From an uncultured Paenibacillus sp. (GTDB lineage: Bacteria > Bacillota > Bacilli > Paenibacillales > Paenibacillaceae), in contig CALAWP010000058.1 in assembly GCA_937895345.1 (NCBI GenBank), positions 62,001 through 126,000 on the forward strand: a stretch of DNA of 64,000 bases, in the 5' to 3' direction. The notes beneath the pieces were generated by a model, which was not told the DNA's origin, ran no database searches, and saw nothing but the letters and a program-made list of their open reading frames with translations. Shown piece after piece: positions 1-6,990 of this stretch. How positions within the stretch are numbered: position 1 is the first letter of the stretch; each line of letters opens with the position of its first letter. The position numbers were made by a program, and so were the translations under genes.

Positions 1-737
1 GCGTCCTTGAAGTAGGCGTCCATGGTGTTGTTGTGGTGGTTGATGTCGGCCAGGTCGTACAGATTGCGATAAATGCCGTCTTCCAGCGAAGAAAAGTCGG
101 TGCCGAGGTTGTGGTGGAAATAACCGTTCGTATCGTTCGTATAACCGCCGAGCAGCGTGCCGTTGTCGTACAGGCGGCCGTTCTCCGCGAACGAGCTGTT
201 TGTCTCCATGGCCGGGGACGTATGGTTGGGGGCGAAGTCGATGACGATTTTGATCCCTTTGGCGTGCGCGGCATTGACGAGCTGCTGGAACTCCGCCATC
301 GTGCCGTAGAACGGATTGGTTTTCTTGAAATCTCTCGCCCAATAGCCGTGGTAAGACGTGTTGTTGACGCCCGAATAGTTGATGACCGAATAAATGTTCT
401 CCACCGGCTGCGAGATCCACAGCGCCGTAACGCCGAGGTTCGTAAAATAATTGTCGTTAATCTTGTCGATAATGCCCTGCCAGTCGCCGCCGCAATAAAG
501 CTTCAGATTCGTGCAGCTGCCGTCGAACAGGGCGCCGCTCGGATTGTTGGACGGGTTGCCGTCGGAGAACCGGTCGGTAAAAATTTGATAAATGACGTCC
601 GTGCTGAAATTTTGTTTGTTGGACACATGCGTGTCCGGCGCCGCGGAAACCGTCGCTCCCGGCAGAACGGGGCCTGCGAGCAAGGCGAATGCTAACGCGG
701 CGGAGGCCAGCCATTTAATCCATTTATGCATCATCAT
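1..737 (-). CDS. cgt: Cyclodextrin glucanotransferase, GH13 family (N-terminal part, runs off the left edge)
   Basis: Secreted enzyme that cleaves starch and closes the fragments into cyclodextrins. About 245 codons are present, read leftward; the C-terminal part of the catalytic barrel and later domains lie outside the window. A signal peptide of about 30 residues (MMMHKW, then a hydrophobic stretch to GATVSA) is followed by APDTHVSNKQNF and STDVIYQIFTDRFSDG, which closely match the mature N-terminus of Paenibacillus and Bacillus CGTases. The first GH13 conserved region is visible as DFAPNHTSP, and the calcium-site neighbourhood as CTNLKLYCGGDW. Three ATGs in a row (737, 734, 731) follow a GGAAAGGTGG ribosome binding site; the exact start is uncertain by two codons. 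A plain alpha-amylase is less likely, because the YSGVNNTSYHGYWARDFK stretch is CGTase-like. A cre-like site and a leader terminator lie upstream. Confidence 0.93.
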   Translation of the reverse strand, partial: MMMHKWIKWLASAALAFALLAGPVLPGATVSAAPDTHVSNKQNFSTDVIYQIFTDRFSDGNPSNNPSGALFDGSCTNLKLYCGGDWQGIIDKINDNYFTNLGVTALWISQPVENIYSVINYSGVNNTSYHGYWARDFKKTNPFYGTMAEFQQLVNAAHAKGIKIVIDFAPNHTSPAMETNSSFAENGRLYDNGTLLGGYTNDTNGYFHHNLGTDFSSLEDGIYRNLYDLADINHHNNTMDAYFKD

Positions 738-817
738 TACCACCTTTCCTTATTCGACAAAATTTTTAAAGCGCTTTCACGAGTTGTCGAAATCCAGTTG
801 CTATTCTGTCGCAGCAA
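737..817 (-). CDS. Possible 26-codon leader ORF overlapping the cgt start
   Basis: Immediately upstream of cgt a strong ribosome binding site, AAAGGAGGTGG (826-836), precedes a TTG-initiated frame of 26 codons (begins MLRQNSNWIS, ends NKERW) whose TAA overlaps the first cgt ATG as TAATG. This geometry is typical of translational coupling. The TTG sits 8 to 11 bases after the Shine-Dalgarno core, a little far. The peptide matches nothing I recognise. It could be a leader peptide or a chance open frame; only the arrangement supports it. Confidence 0.3.
   Translation of the reverse strand: MLRQNSNWISTTRESALKILSNKERW
766..779 (-). promoter_or_regulatory. cre-like site (CcpA) in the cgt leader
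   Basis: Read on the minus strand the site is TGAAAGCGCTTTAA, which fits the cre consensus (TGNNARCGNWWWCA) except at the penultimate position. It lies about 30 bases before the cgt start and downstream of the predicted promoter at 941-970, where CcpA would act as a roadblock. Glucose repression of CGTase is known in related bacteria; the binding here is inferred. Confidence 0.5.
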
Positions 818-845
818 CCGTCTAACCACCTCCTTTGCCCAATAA

Positions 846-885
846 AACAACCCCGGCACTCCTGTCAGGAGCAGCCGGGGTTGTT
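846..885 (-). terminator. Intrinsic terminator in the cgt leader
   Basis: A 12-bp perfect stem (AACAACCCCGGC / GCCGGGGTTGTT) encloses a second small stem (CTCCT/AGGAG). On the minus strand it is followed by TTATT, on the plus strand by TTC. It sits between a good minus-strand promoter (941-970) and cgt (737) with no gene in between, so it may be an attenuator rather than the end of a gene. Confidence 0.7.
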
Positions 886-940
886 TTCAATATCGGCCGA
901 TTGAAGAGCAGTGCCCTCAAATTGTGGACTTGCTGCCTAC

Positions 941-970
941 ATTCTAATTCAGCCTTTTGAAGGATGTCAA
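941..970 (-). promoter_or_regulatory. Predicted sigma-A promoter for cgt leader
   Basis: On the minus strand TTGACA (970-965) and TAGAAT (946-941) are separated by 18 bases, close to the vegetative consensus. Transcription would start near 935 and run left through the hairpin at 846-885 into cgt, giving a leader of about 200 bases. Confidence 0.6.
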
Positions 971-1176
971 TAACGGCAGCCGAAATAAAAAAATAAAAAT
1001 TTCCTGAATCTACAGGGAAGTTCTGGGATACTATACTCAAATTGCATCACGAACGAGCCATACCGACAACCTGAGGGCCATGCATCTTGAAACAGGATTG
1101 TTTGTAAAAGCCAGCTCGTTTTGAAACGTTCGTTTTGAAGCCAGCTCGGTTTTTCGGACCGGAATGTTTTGAGACA

Positions 1177-1213
1177 ACCCCGTTTCTCTGTCGAGGAGAA
1201 GCGGGGTTTTTTG
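1177..1213 (+). terminator. Intrinsic terminator upstream of the esterase operon
   Basis: ACCCCGTTTCTC and GAGAAGCGGGGT form a stem with one G-T wobble, followed by TTTTTT. It lies only about 50 bases before the esterase reading frame and has no obvious upstream gene, so it may terminate a leader transcript (attenuation) or be left over from a lost gene. Confidence 0.7.
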
Positions 1214-1263
1214 TCGTCCCCCGGGGAGAAAGGCGCGCTCGGGATAAAAGGGAGGGAGGCCGT

Positions 1264-2674
1264 ATTCGGCGGAAAGAAGAACCGTCTACCGTCGTCACGA
1301 TCGAGAAGGTGTACGCCAGCAAGCTGGACAACGAGAGGAGGGTATTCGTATATTTGCCGCCCGGCTACGCGGAGCGGCCGGAGGAAAGGTATCCCGTCCT
1401 GTACATGCACGCGGGACAGCGGGCGTTCGCGCCCATGCGGCCCGGGACGGAATCGTGGAACATTCATTTGGCGGCGGACCGCCTGATCGGAGAAGGCAGG
1501 ATGGATCTGATCATCATCGTGGCCGTCGCGCACGTTCGTCCCGTGACGGCCAACGAGTATTATCACTTCAAGGGGCCCGCGGAGGAAATGGAGCGTCTCG
1601 GCTGCTCGGGTCTTGCTTATGAGGACTTCATCGTGCGCGAATTAAAGCCGTACATCGACAGCCGGTTCCGCACGAAGACCGGGCCGGAGCATACGGCGTT
1701 GCTCGGCTCCTCGGCGGGGGGATTGTCGACGTACCATATCGGCTTTCGCCATCCGGACGTATTCGGCAAGCTGATCATGATGTCGCCTTATTTCGTAAAG
1801 GTCGGACTGGACGAGAGCCAAGCCGGGAACGCTCGTGGAGGAGAAGCTGTACCGGGAGTTCGAGGGCAAGCCGCCGCTAAAGCTGTGGCTCGATATCGGC
1901 GACGCGGAAGGGCTGTTTCTGCCGCGCCATGTTCGTGCCGTCGCGGACGGACTGCTGTCGCGCGGCTACCGCAGCGGCGAAGAGCTTGCGTATTTGCTGC
2001 AGCCGGAGGCGGCTCATCAAGAAACGGATTGGGGCCGGCGGGTGCACATGCCGCTGCTGTACATGTTCGGCCGGCCCGGCCGCGCAACGTCGCTTGAGCT
2101 TCTCGGCAGAAACGTGGTCGGGCTGCGGGGTATGAGCGTGCGCATCAACGCCTTGATCCGTTACGACAGCGGCCTTGCCGTCAGCGAGCTGGACGGCGGC
2201 TACGAGGTGGAGGACCCGTCCGTCCTGGAGGTGCGGAGAGACGGAACGATCGTGCCGAAGCGGACGGGAACGACCGTCGTGACGCTGACGGCTCGCGGGC
2301 TTCGCGCCTCGCGGACCTATACGGTCATCGAGGAGCTGAGCGAATGGGTCGAGGTTCGCTTGAGCGCGGACGTTCCGGCATCCACGCCCGCCGATGCCGA
2401 CATCTACGGCGGAATGGGCATGAAGCTGGCGCCGGCCGGCCGCCGCCGGTATGAGGGCCGTTTTGCCGTTCCCCGCGACACCGGCTACTGCTTCCGGTTT
2501 ACCCGCGGCTTCCGCAAATTTGAGGCGCCTGCCGCCGGCGCGGAGGACGCCGCTTGGCGGCGATCGTTCCGGGCGTCGGACGACATCGCTTTGCATTATA
2601 CGATCGAGCGCTGGGAAGGGTTGGATTCCGAAGCGCCGGAAGGGAGAAGCTATGCCGCAAGTCCCGAATTTTGA
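1264..2674 (+). pseudogene. Esterase-D/enterochelin-esterase-like hydrolase, frameshifted
   Basis: An alpha/beta hydrolase split over two frames. The first part (from VVTIEKVYASKLDN, through RRVFVYLPPGY and the nucleophile motif GSSAGG) reads in one frame to about 1815. The rest (EEKLYREFEGKPPLKLWLDIGDAEG, with PEAAHQETDWGRR carrying the likely catalytic His) is in the frame that opens near 1835. One extra base or two missing bases would explain it. The C-terminal 190 residues look like an Ig-like region plus a carbohydrate-binding-type module (FRFTRGFRKFE). No ATG, GTG or TTG lies in frame between the terminator ending at 1213 and the conserved region, except GTG 1309, which is inside it; ATT 1264 follows a GGGAGGGAGG site. 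So the gene may be decayed, or use a rare start. Its end overlaps the next gene by 23 bases. Confidence 0.65.
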
Positions 2675-4046
2675 CCCGTCGTCATCGATTCCGTTTTATT
2701 ATCCTTGCAACTTTCCGTTGATCCAGGAAGTGCTCAGGCGCGACGGCTCCGTCTGCTCCCTGGGCTTGCTGGCCAATGCGCGGCTGTACGGCCTGCCGGC
2801 CTGCTCGAGCTCCGGTCTGATGAAATGGTATTTCAACAAGCTGGATTATGCCGAATCGGTCTGGAGAATCGACGGCTACGGAGAGATGGGCAGCTTCGAG
2901 GAAGGGATGAGCCGCATTCGGGAACGAATCGGCGACAACCGGCTGTTCATCGCGACGGGGACAAGCTATTATCTCCCCTATTGCGACGATTATTTGAATC
3001 CCAAGTATATCGAAAAGCTGACCGAACCCGATTCCCGGCTTTATCTGGTCGACCATTGGCTGGCCGTCTACGGAGCGGAAGAGGACCGGCTGCATGTTTA
3101 CGATCCGGTGCCGGCCCGTTACAAAGGTCCGCTGTCGCTGGACGCGTTCCGCGATTTTTGGGCGGGGAACCAAAGCATTCCCGAGCTGGCCGGGGCCAAG
3201 CGGAAGGAAGAGCTTCGCGTATTCGGGTACGTGGACGTTTCGGCGGAAGCCAAGCTGACGCCGCAAGGGTACAAGGATGCGCTGCTGCGCGCGCTGGCGA
3301 CCCATACGCATGAATATTTGAACGCGACGGAGCTGCGGGAGGGCGAACGCACCTATTATTTCGGCCATGCCGTGACGCTTCTGCTTCTCAAGCGGCTGCA
3401 TCTCGGCCCCGAGGCGCAAAGGCCGGACGGCCAGCTGTCTTCCTTTTTGTTCAATATGCGGTGGAGCCGTTATTTCTTTCTGGATTTGCTCAAGGAGATC
3501 GACGCCGCCTTCGGTTCCGGCTTCGCCTCGTGGAGCGGGGAGTTCGGAGGCATCGTCAAAGACTGGGAGCAGGCGCATAAGCTGTTTGCCGGGGAAACGG
3601 ACCGGGAGACGGGAGCTGCCGGACTGAACCGGTTCGTCCGGGAAATCGCCGACCGGGAATACCGCTTCTACGAAGCGGTATGGAGCGAAGCGAAGGATGC
3701 GGGCTTGTTTCCGAAACGGCCGAGGATGGAAGCGGAGGATGCCGCGCGCCGCCGCGAGGAGCTGGCGGGAATCGTGCTTGACGGCTGCCGGGAAATGAAC
3801 CGCCATTATAACAGCCGCATTCCCGTCGAGCTCGGGCCGCAAGCGCCGTTGTACGGCCGGTACGGCAATCTGGACTCGCTTGCGCTCGTTACGCTGCTTG
3901 CCGTTGTAGAGCAAGACATTCAGGATAAGCTCGGAATCGAGATCGGGCTGGCCGAGTCGGACGCGCCGGCGCGTCCGGACCATCCGTTCCGGACGGTCGA
4001 AACCTTCGTCGGATACATTATGGAACGGCTGCCAAGGACGGGGTAA
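2652..4046 (+). CDS. BtrH-like acyltransferase domain fused to a C-terminal acyl carrier protein
   Basis: 464 residues. The N-terminal half resembles the BtrH_N papain-like family (BtrH moves an acyl side chain from a carrier protein onto an aminoglycoside): a candidate nucleophile Cys (C19 or C35), the YYLPY block, LVDHWLAVYG with the likely catalytic His, VYDPVP with the Asp, then LSLDAFRDFW. A helical middle region follows. The last 80 residues look like an acyl carrier domain, with NLDSLALVTLL placing Ser409 as the phosphopantetheine site. The inferred job is to carry and transfer an acyl group within one polypeptide. Start ATG 2652 follows GGAGGGAGAAG-like sequence inside the esterase end, so the two genes are coupled. 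The ligase 34 bases downstream is the natural loading enzyme. Substrate and acceptor are unknown. Confidence 0.7.
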   Translation: MPQVPNFDPSSSIPFYYPCNFPLIQEVLRRDGSVCSLGLLANARLYGLPACSSSGLMKWYFNKLDYAESVWRIDGYGEMGSFEEGMSRIRERIGDNRLFIATGTSYYLPYCDDYLNPKYIEKLTEPDSRLYLVDHWLAVYGAEEDRLHVYDPVPARYKGPLSLDAFRDFWAGNQSIPELAGAKRKEELRVFGYVDVSAEAKLTPQGYKDALLRALATHTHEYLNATELREGERTYYFGHAVTLLLLKRLHLGPEAQRPDGQLSSFLFNMRWSRYFFLDLLKEIDAAFGSGFASWSGEFGGIVKDWEQAHKLFAGETDRETGAAGLNRFVREIADREYRFYEAVWSEAKDAGLFPKRPRMEAEDAARRREELAGIVLDGCREMNRHYNSRIPVELGPQAPLYGRYGNLDSLALVTLLAVVEQDIQDKLGIEIGLAESDAPARPDHPFRTVETFVGYIMERLPRTG

Positions 4047-4079
4047 GAATGGTGGGATTGGCGGGAAAGGAGGCGGAGC

Positions 4080-5438
4080 ATGCGTCGAAACGTACTGGTT
4101 GAAAGGCTCGAGCGTTACCGGGAGGAGCCTGCCGTCATCTGGCGGGGGGCCGAATACAGCTACGGCTGGCTGCTGGAGCGGGCGGCGGCTTACGCCGAAC
4201 GTCTTGGCCGCGCGGGCGTCGAGCGGACTACGGCGGCGCTGGAGGGCGATTATTCGCCTTACGCGATCGCCGCGCTGACGGCGCTGCTCGGACAAGCGGC
4301 CGTCGTCGTTCCGCTGGATGCGAAGCTGATTGATGCGAAGAAGGAAGAAGCGCTTCGGACGGCCGAAGCGGAGTTTCTGGTGACGGCGGATGAAGCCGGG
4401 CTGACCGTTAAGCCCGCCGGCTTCGGCCCCGTCCGGCATCCGCTGCTCGTTTCACTGAAGGCGAGCGGCTCGCCCGGAGTCGTCATCTTTACGTCGGGCA
4501 CGACGGGACGAAGCAAAGCGGCCGTTCACGACGCGGACCGGCTGCTGGGCAAATACGCCCGGCCGGGGCGGGCGCTCCGGACGATCCCGTTTATAATGTT
4601 CGACCATATCGGAGGGCTGAACACGATGCTGCAGACTTTGGCCGCGGGCGGCTGTCTGTGCATCGTCGAAGACCGGTCGCCCGCCGAGGTATGCCGGACG
4701 ATCGAGAAGCACCGCGTCCAGGCGCTGCCGGTGTCGCCGACCTTTATGAATCTGCTTCTGCTGAGCGGAGCGGACCGCGAATACGACCTGTCGAGCCTCG
4801 AAGCGGTATCTTACGGCTCGGAGGTGATGCCCGCCAGCACGCTGGCGGCCTGGAACGAGCGATTTCCGAACGTGCGGACGGTGCAGGCTTACGGCATGTC
4901 CGAGCTCGGCATACTGCGCACGAAATCGAAGGCGTCGAATTCGCTTCTAATAGCGCTGGGCGGGGACGAAACGGCGGTTCGCATCGTCGACGGCCTGCTG
5001 GAGATCAAGACCGAAACGGCTATGCTCGGCTATTTGAACGCGCCGAACCCGTTTACCGCCGACGGGTGGCTGCAAACGGGCGATATGGCGGAGGCCGAAG
5101 GAGAGTTCATTCGCATCCTCGGGCGACGTTCGGATCTGATCAACGTCGGCGGGGAGAAGGTGTATCCGGCGGAAGTGGAAAGTGTGCTGCAGATGATCGA
5201 CAACATTGCGGAGGCGGCGGTAAGCGGAGAGCCAAACGGCATTACGGGGCAGCTGGTGAAGGCGGTCGTGCGGCTGAACCGGGAGGAAAGCTTGCCGGAG
5301 CTGAGGGGGCGGATCTGGGCGTTTTGCCGGGACAAGCTGCCGGCATACAAAATTCCGCGCAAAATCGTTATTGCGACCGAGCCGCTTGCGGGCGACCGCC
5401 TGAAAAAAATGCGCGGCGTTGTAAACAATCCATTATAA
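4080..5438 (+). CDS. AMP-dependent acyl ligase (ANL superfamily)
   Basis: 452 residues. Activates a carboxylic acid as acyl-AMP and passes it to CoA or a carrier protein. Seen: P-loop FTSGTTGRSK starting near residue 137, IMFDHIGG, the A5 region QAYGMSELGI, A7 LQTGDMAE, A8 hinge GRRSDLINVGGEKVYPAEVE, and C-terminal PAYKIPRKI with the catalytic Lys in GDRLKKMR (K442/K443). It is about 50-100 residues shorter than usual acyl-CoA synthetases because the N-terminal subdomain is compact. Start ATG 4080 follows GGAAAGGAGG. Lying between an ACP-containing protein and a dioxygenase, it most likely loads the carrier domain encoded just upstream; that link is inferred. The acid substrate cannot be read from the sequence. 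Confidence 0.85.
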   Translation: MRRNVLVERLERYREEPAVIWRGAEYSYGWLLERAAAYAERLGRAGVERTTAALEGDYSPYAIAALTALLGQAAVVVPLDAKLIDAKKEEALRTAEAEFLVTADEAGLTVKPAGFGPVRHPLLVSLKASGSPGVVIFTSGTTGRSKAAVHDADRLLGKYARPGRALRTIPFIMFDHIGGLNTMLQTLAAGGCLCIVEDRSPAEVCRTIEKHRVQALPVSPTFMNLLLLSGADREYDLSSLEAVSYGSEVMPASTLAAWNERFPNVRTVQAYGMSELGILRTKSKASNSLLIALGGDETAVRIVDGLLEIKTETAMLGYLNAPNPFTADGWLQTGDMAEAEGEFIRILGRRSDLINVGGEKVYPAEVESVLQMIDNIAEAAVSGEPNGITGQLVKAVVRLNREESLPELRGRIWAFCRDKLPAYKIPRKIVIATEPLAGDRLKKMRGVVNNPL

Positions 5439-5457
5439 AAGGAAGAGGTGTTGGACG

Positions 5458-6216
5458 ATGATCGAGGTGAAAGAGCGGTATGCGCAGGAGTTAAAGCAAT
5501 TCCATGAAGACGGATATGTCGTGTTCGAGGGCGCTTTGAATGCGGAGCAGGCGGCGAAGGTTAAAGCGGGCATTCAGGAGGCCTTTGAAGGCAAAGGCCA
5601 TGAAGTGATGCTGCAAGGGCCGATGTTCGAGCGGGGCGAGCAGTTTGAAGAGCTGGTCGACTATCCGCCCATTATCGACTTTATCGAGGCGATTCTCGGA
5701 CCGGAATGCCAGCTGAGCAGCATGAACGGCATGCGGACGACCCCGAACAACGCCGTCAGCAAATGGCATGTGGACGAGGCGCTTTTCTTCCCGCTGCCGG
5801 ACGGCGTCGAGCTGGACCCGCGCATTCAGATGCCGGTATATCTCGTCAATGCGCTTTATTATTTGGACGACTTGACGGAGGAGATGGGTCCGACCCAGGT
5901 TGTGCCGGGCTCGCACCGCGCGGGCAAGCATCTCGATTTTTCCGAGGAGATCGGATCGTACAAGGGACGGGAGGCGGTGTCGGTGCTGGCCAAGGCGGGC
6001 GACTGCCTTGTATTCAACAGCCAGCTGTGGCATCGGGGCGCCCCTAACCTTAGCGAGCATCCGCGCTACGTGCAGCAAATTATTTACCGCAAAAAGTTTA
6101 TTGTGCCGCATCTGTCGCATGACAACAACGCCGTCTACCGAGCGCCGGAGGAAGTTCTGATGAGAGCGAATCCGCGCCGCAAAAGACTGATGGGCTACAA
6201 CGAGCAAATATTCTGA
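5458..6216 (+). CDS. Phytanoyl-CoA dioxygenase (PhyH) family oxygenase
   Basis: 252 residues, the usual size for this family of Fe(II)/2-oxoglutarate-dependent hydroxylases. The iron triad is visible as H104-x-D106 (KWHVDEALFF) and H192 (LWHRGAPN), with R203 (RYVQQIIYRKK) placed to bind 2-oxoglutarate. Start ATG 5458 follows GGAAGAGG. It is the last gene of the operon with the carrier-protein fusion and the ligase, and a strong terminator follows at 6234. The context suggests hydroxylation of the activated acyl chain or of the final product; halogenase or epimerase activity is also known among relatives. Confidence 0.85.
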   Translation: MIEVKERYAQELKQFHEDGYVVFEGALNAEQAAKVKAGIQEAFEGKGHEVMLQGPMFERGEQFEELVDYPPIIDFIEAILGPECQLSSMNGMRTTPNNAVSKWHVDEALFFPLPDGVELDPRIQMPVYLVNALYYLDDLTEEMGPTQVVPGSHRAGKHLDFSEEIGSYKGREAVSVLAKAGDCLVFNSQLWHRGAPNLSEHPRYVQQIIYRKKFIVPHLSHDNNAVYRAPEEVLMRANPRRKRLMGYNEQIF

Positions 6217-6233
6217 TCCGGACGGCGCCATCG

Positions 6234-6270
6234 GCGGCCGGGGCTGCAACGGCCCCGGCCGCTTTATTTT
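6234..6270 (+). terminator. Intrinsic terminator after the PhyH gene
   Basis: GCGGCCGGGG and CCCCGGCCGC form a 10-bp perfect stem followed by TTTATTTT. It ends the 1264-6216 operon 18 bases after the stop codon. Confidence 0.85.
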
Positions 6271-6438
6271 GCCTTAAAACGGTGTCGCTCCCATCCCATG
6301 CCTTTTGCGGCTGCTTGAGACATTCGTTGGCTCGGGCGAGTCACAAACTGGTGGCGGCCCGTATGCGGACGGGTGTATGATGGAAGGGGTTGGAAACCCC
6401 TGCCCAACAATCTGCCGGGAGAGGACGGTTGGAAAGAA

Positions 6439-6822
6439 ATGGTCAAACCGATTGAAAACAGGGTGGACACGATCTTTGTCCATGTGACGGATTTGCACAA
6501 ATCGATGGAATGGTACAGCCGGTTGTTAGGGCTGGAAATTCCGGAAGGCGAGCATAACGGCCCGATTTATACGTTTGACATGGGCCCCGGGAGGCCGGGA
6601 TTGACGCTGGACAACCATTGCTTTGAGCCGGCGTACGCCTTTACCCCTTCCAATCAGCCTTTGTTCAATCTTGGCGCGACGGATATAGAAGCCGCTTACC
6701 GGCACGTCCGGCAGCTCGGAACGGAGTACCTGTCCAAGATTGTGACGCATCCCGATCTGGCAGAGTTTACGTTTAAAGACCCGGACGGCAATCTGCTTAT
6801 GGTTTGCACCTGTTTCACTTAA
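6439..6822 (+). CDS. VOC-family (glyoxalase/bleomycin resistance-like) protein
   Basis: 127 residues forming one vicinal-oxygen-chelate module: VDTIFVHVTDLHKSMEWYSRLLGL at the N-terminus and FTFKDPDGNLLMVC at the C-terminus are classic VOC signatures. These proteins bind a metal and act as lyases, dioxygenases or antibiotic-binding proteins. The substrate cannot be assigned. The start ATG 6439 was chosen because the VOC core begins right after it (MVKPIENRV); the in-frame ATG at 6373 would add residues that look non-coding. The ribosome binding site is weak (GGAAAG). Its TAA stop overlaps the AAGGAGG of the next small ORF. Confidence 0.8.
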   Translation: MVKPIENRVDTIFVHVTDLHKSMEWYSRLLGLEIPEGEHNGPIYTFDMGPGRPGLTLDNHCFEPAYAFTPSNQPLFNLGATDIEAAYRHVRQLGTEYLSKIVTHPDLAEFTFKDPDGNLLMVCTCFT

Positions 6823-6836
6823 GGAGGACGGCGGGG

Positions 6837-6935
6837 ATGGGGAGATACGGGAATATTTCGGACGGCCTTATGCCGCAGCAGCAGGTTGACTTTGGCGTAT
6901 ACCGGGAGCTTCCGTTCTATGATACGATAGAATAG
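6837..6935 (+). CDS. Small ORF (32 codons), unknown
   Basis: ATG 6837 follows a near-perfect AAGGAGG (6821-6827) that overlaps the stop of the VOC gene. The peptide starts MGRYGNISDGLMPQQQ and ends ELPFYDTIE. No family is recognised, and it has no signal peptide or cysteine. It ends 55 bases before a radical SAM/SPASM gene. It could be a small protein, a degraded gene start or a peptide substrate; the strong ribosome binding site is the only real support. Confidence 0.4.
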   Translation: MGRYGNISDGLMPQQQVDFGVYRELPFYDTIE

Positions 6936-6990
6936 TCAGGCTCGCCGCATGAGCCTATGGAATCTAGCGGATACGAATGGAGACTGCGTC

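Noticed and set aside
1135..1263. N-terminal extension of the esterase from ATG 1135
   Set aside because: This start lies before the terminator at 1177-1213 and the extra 43 residues look non-coding.
2682..4439. 585-codon open frame on the minus strand across the carrier-fusion and ligase genes
   Set aside because: Antisense shadow: the plus-strand proteins have clear family motifs and ribosome binding sites, while this frame is rich in Arg/Gln/Pro with no domain, as expected for the mirror of GC-rich genes.
6305..6487. 60-codon plus-strand frame before the VOC gene
   Set aside because: Overlaps the VOC start in another frame, lacks a ribosome binding site and has no family.
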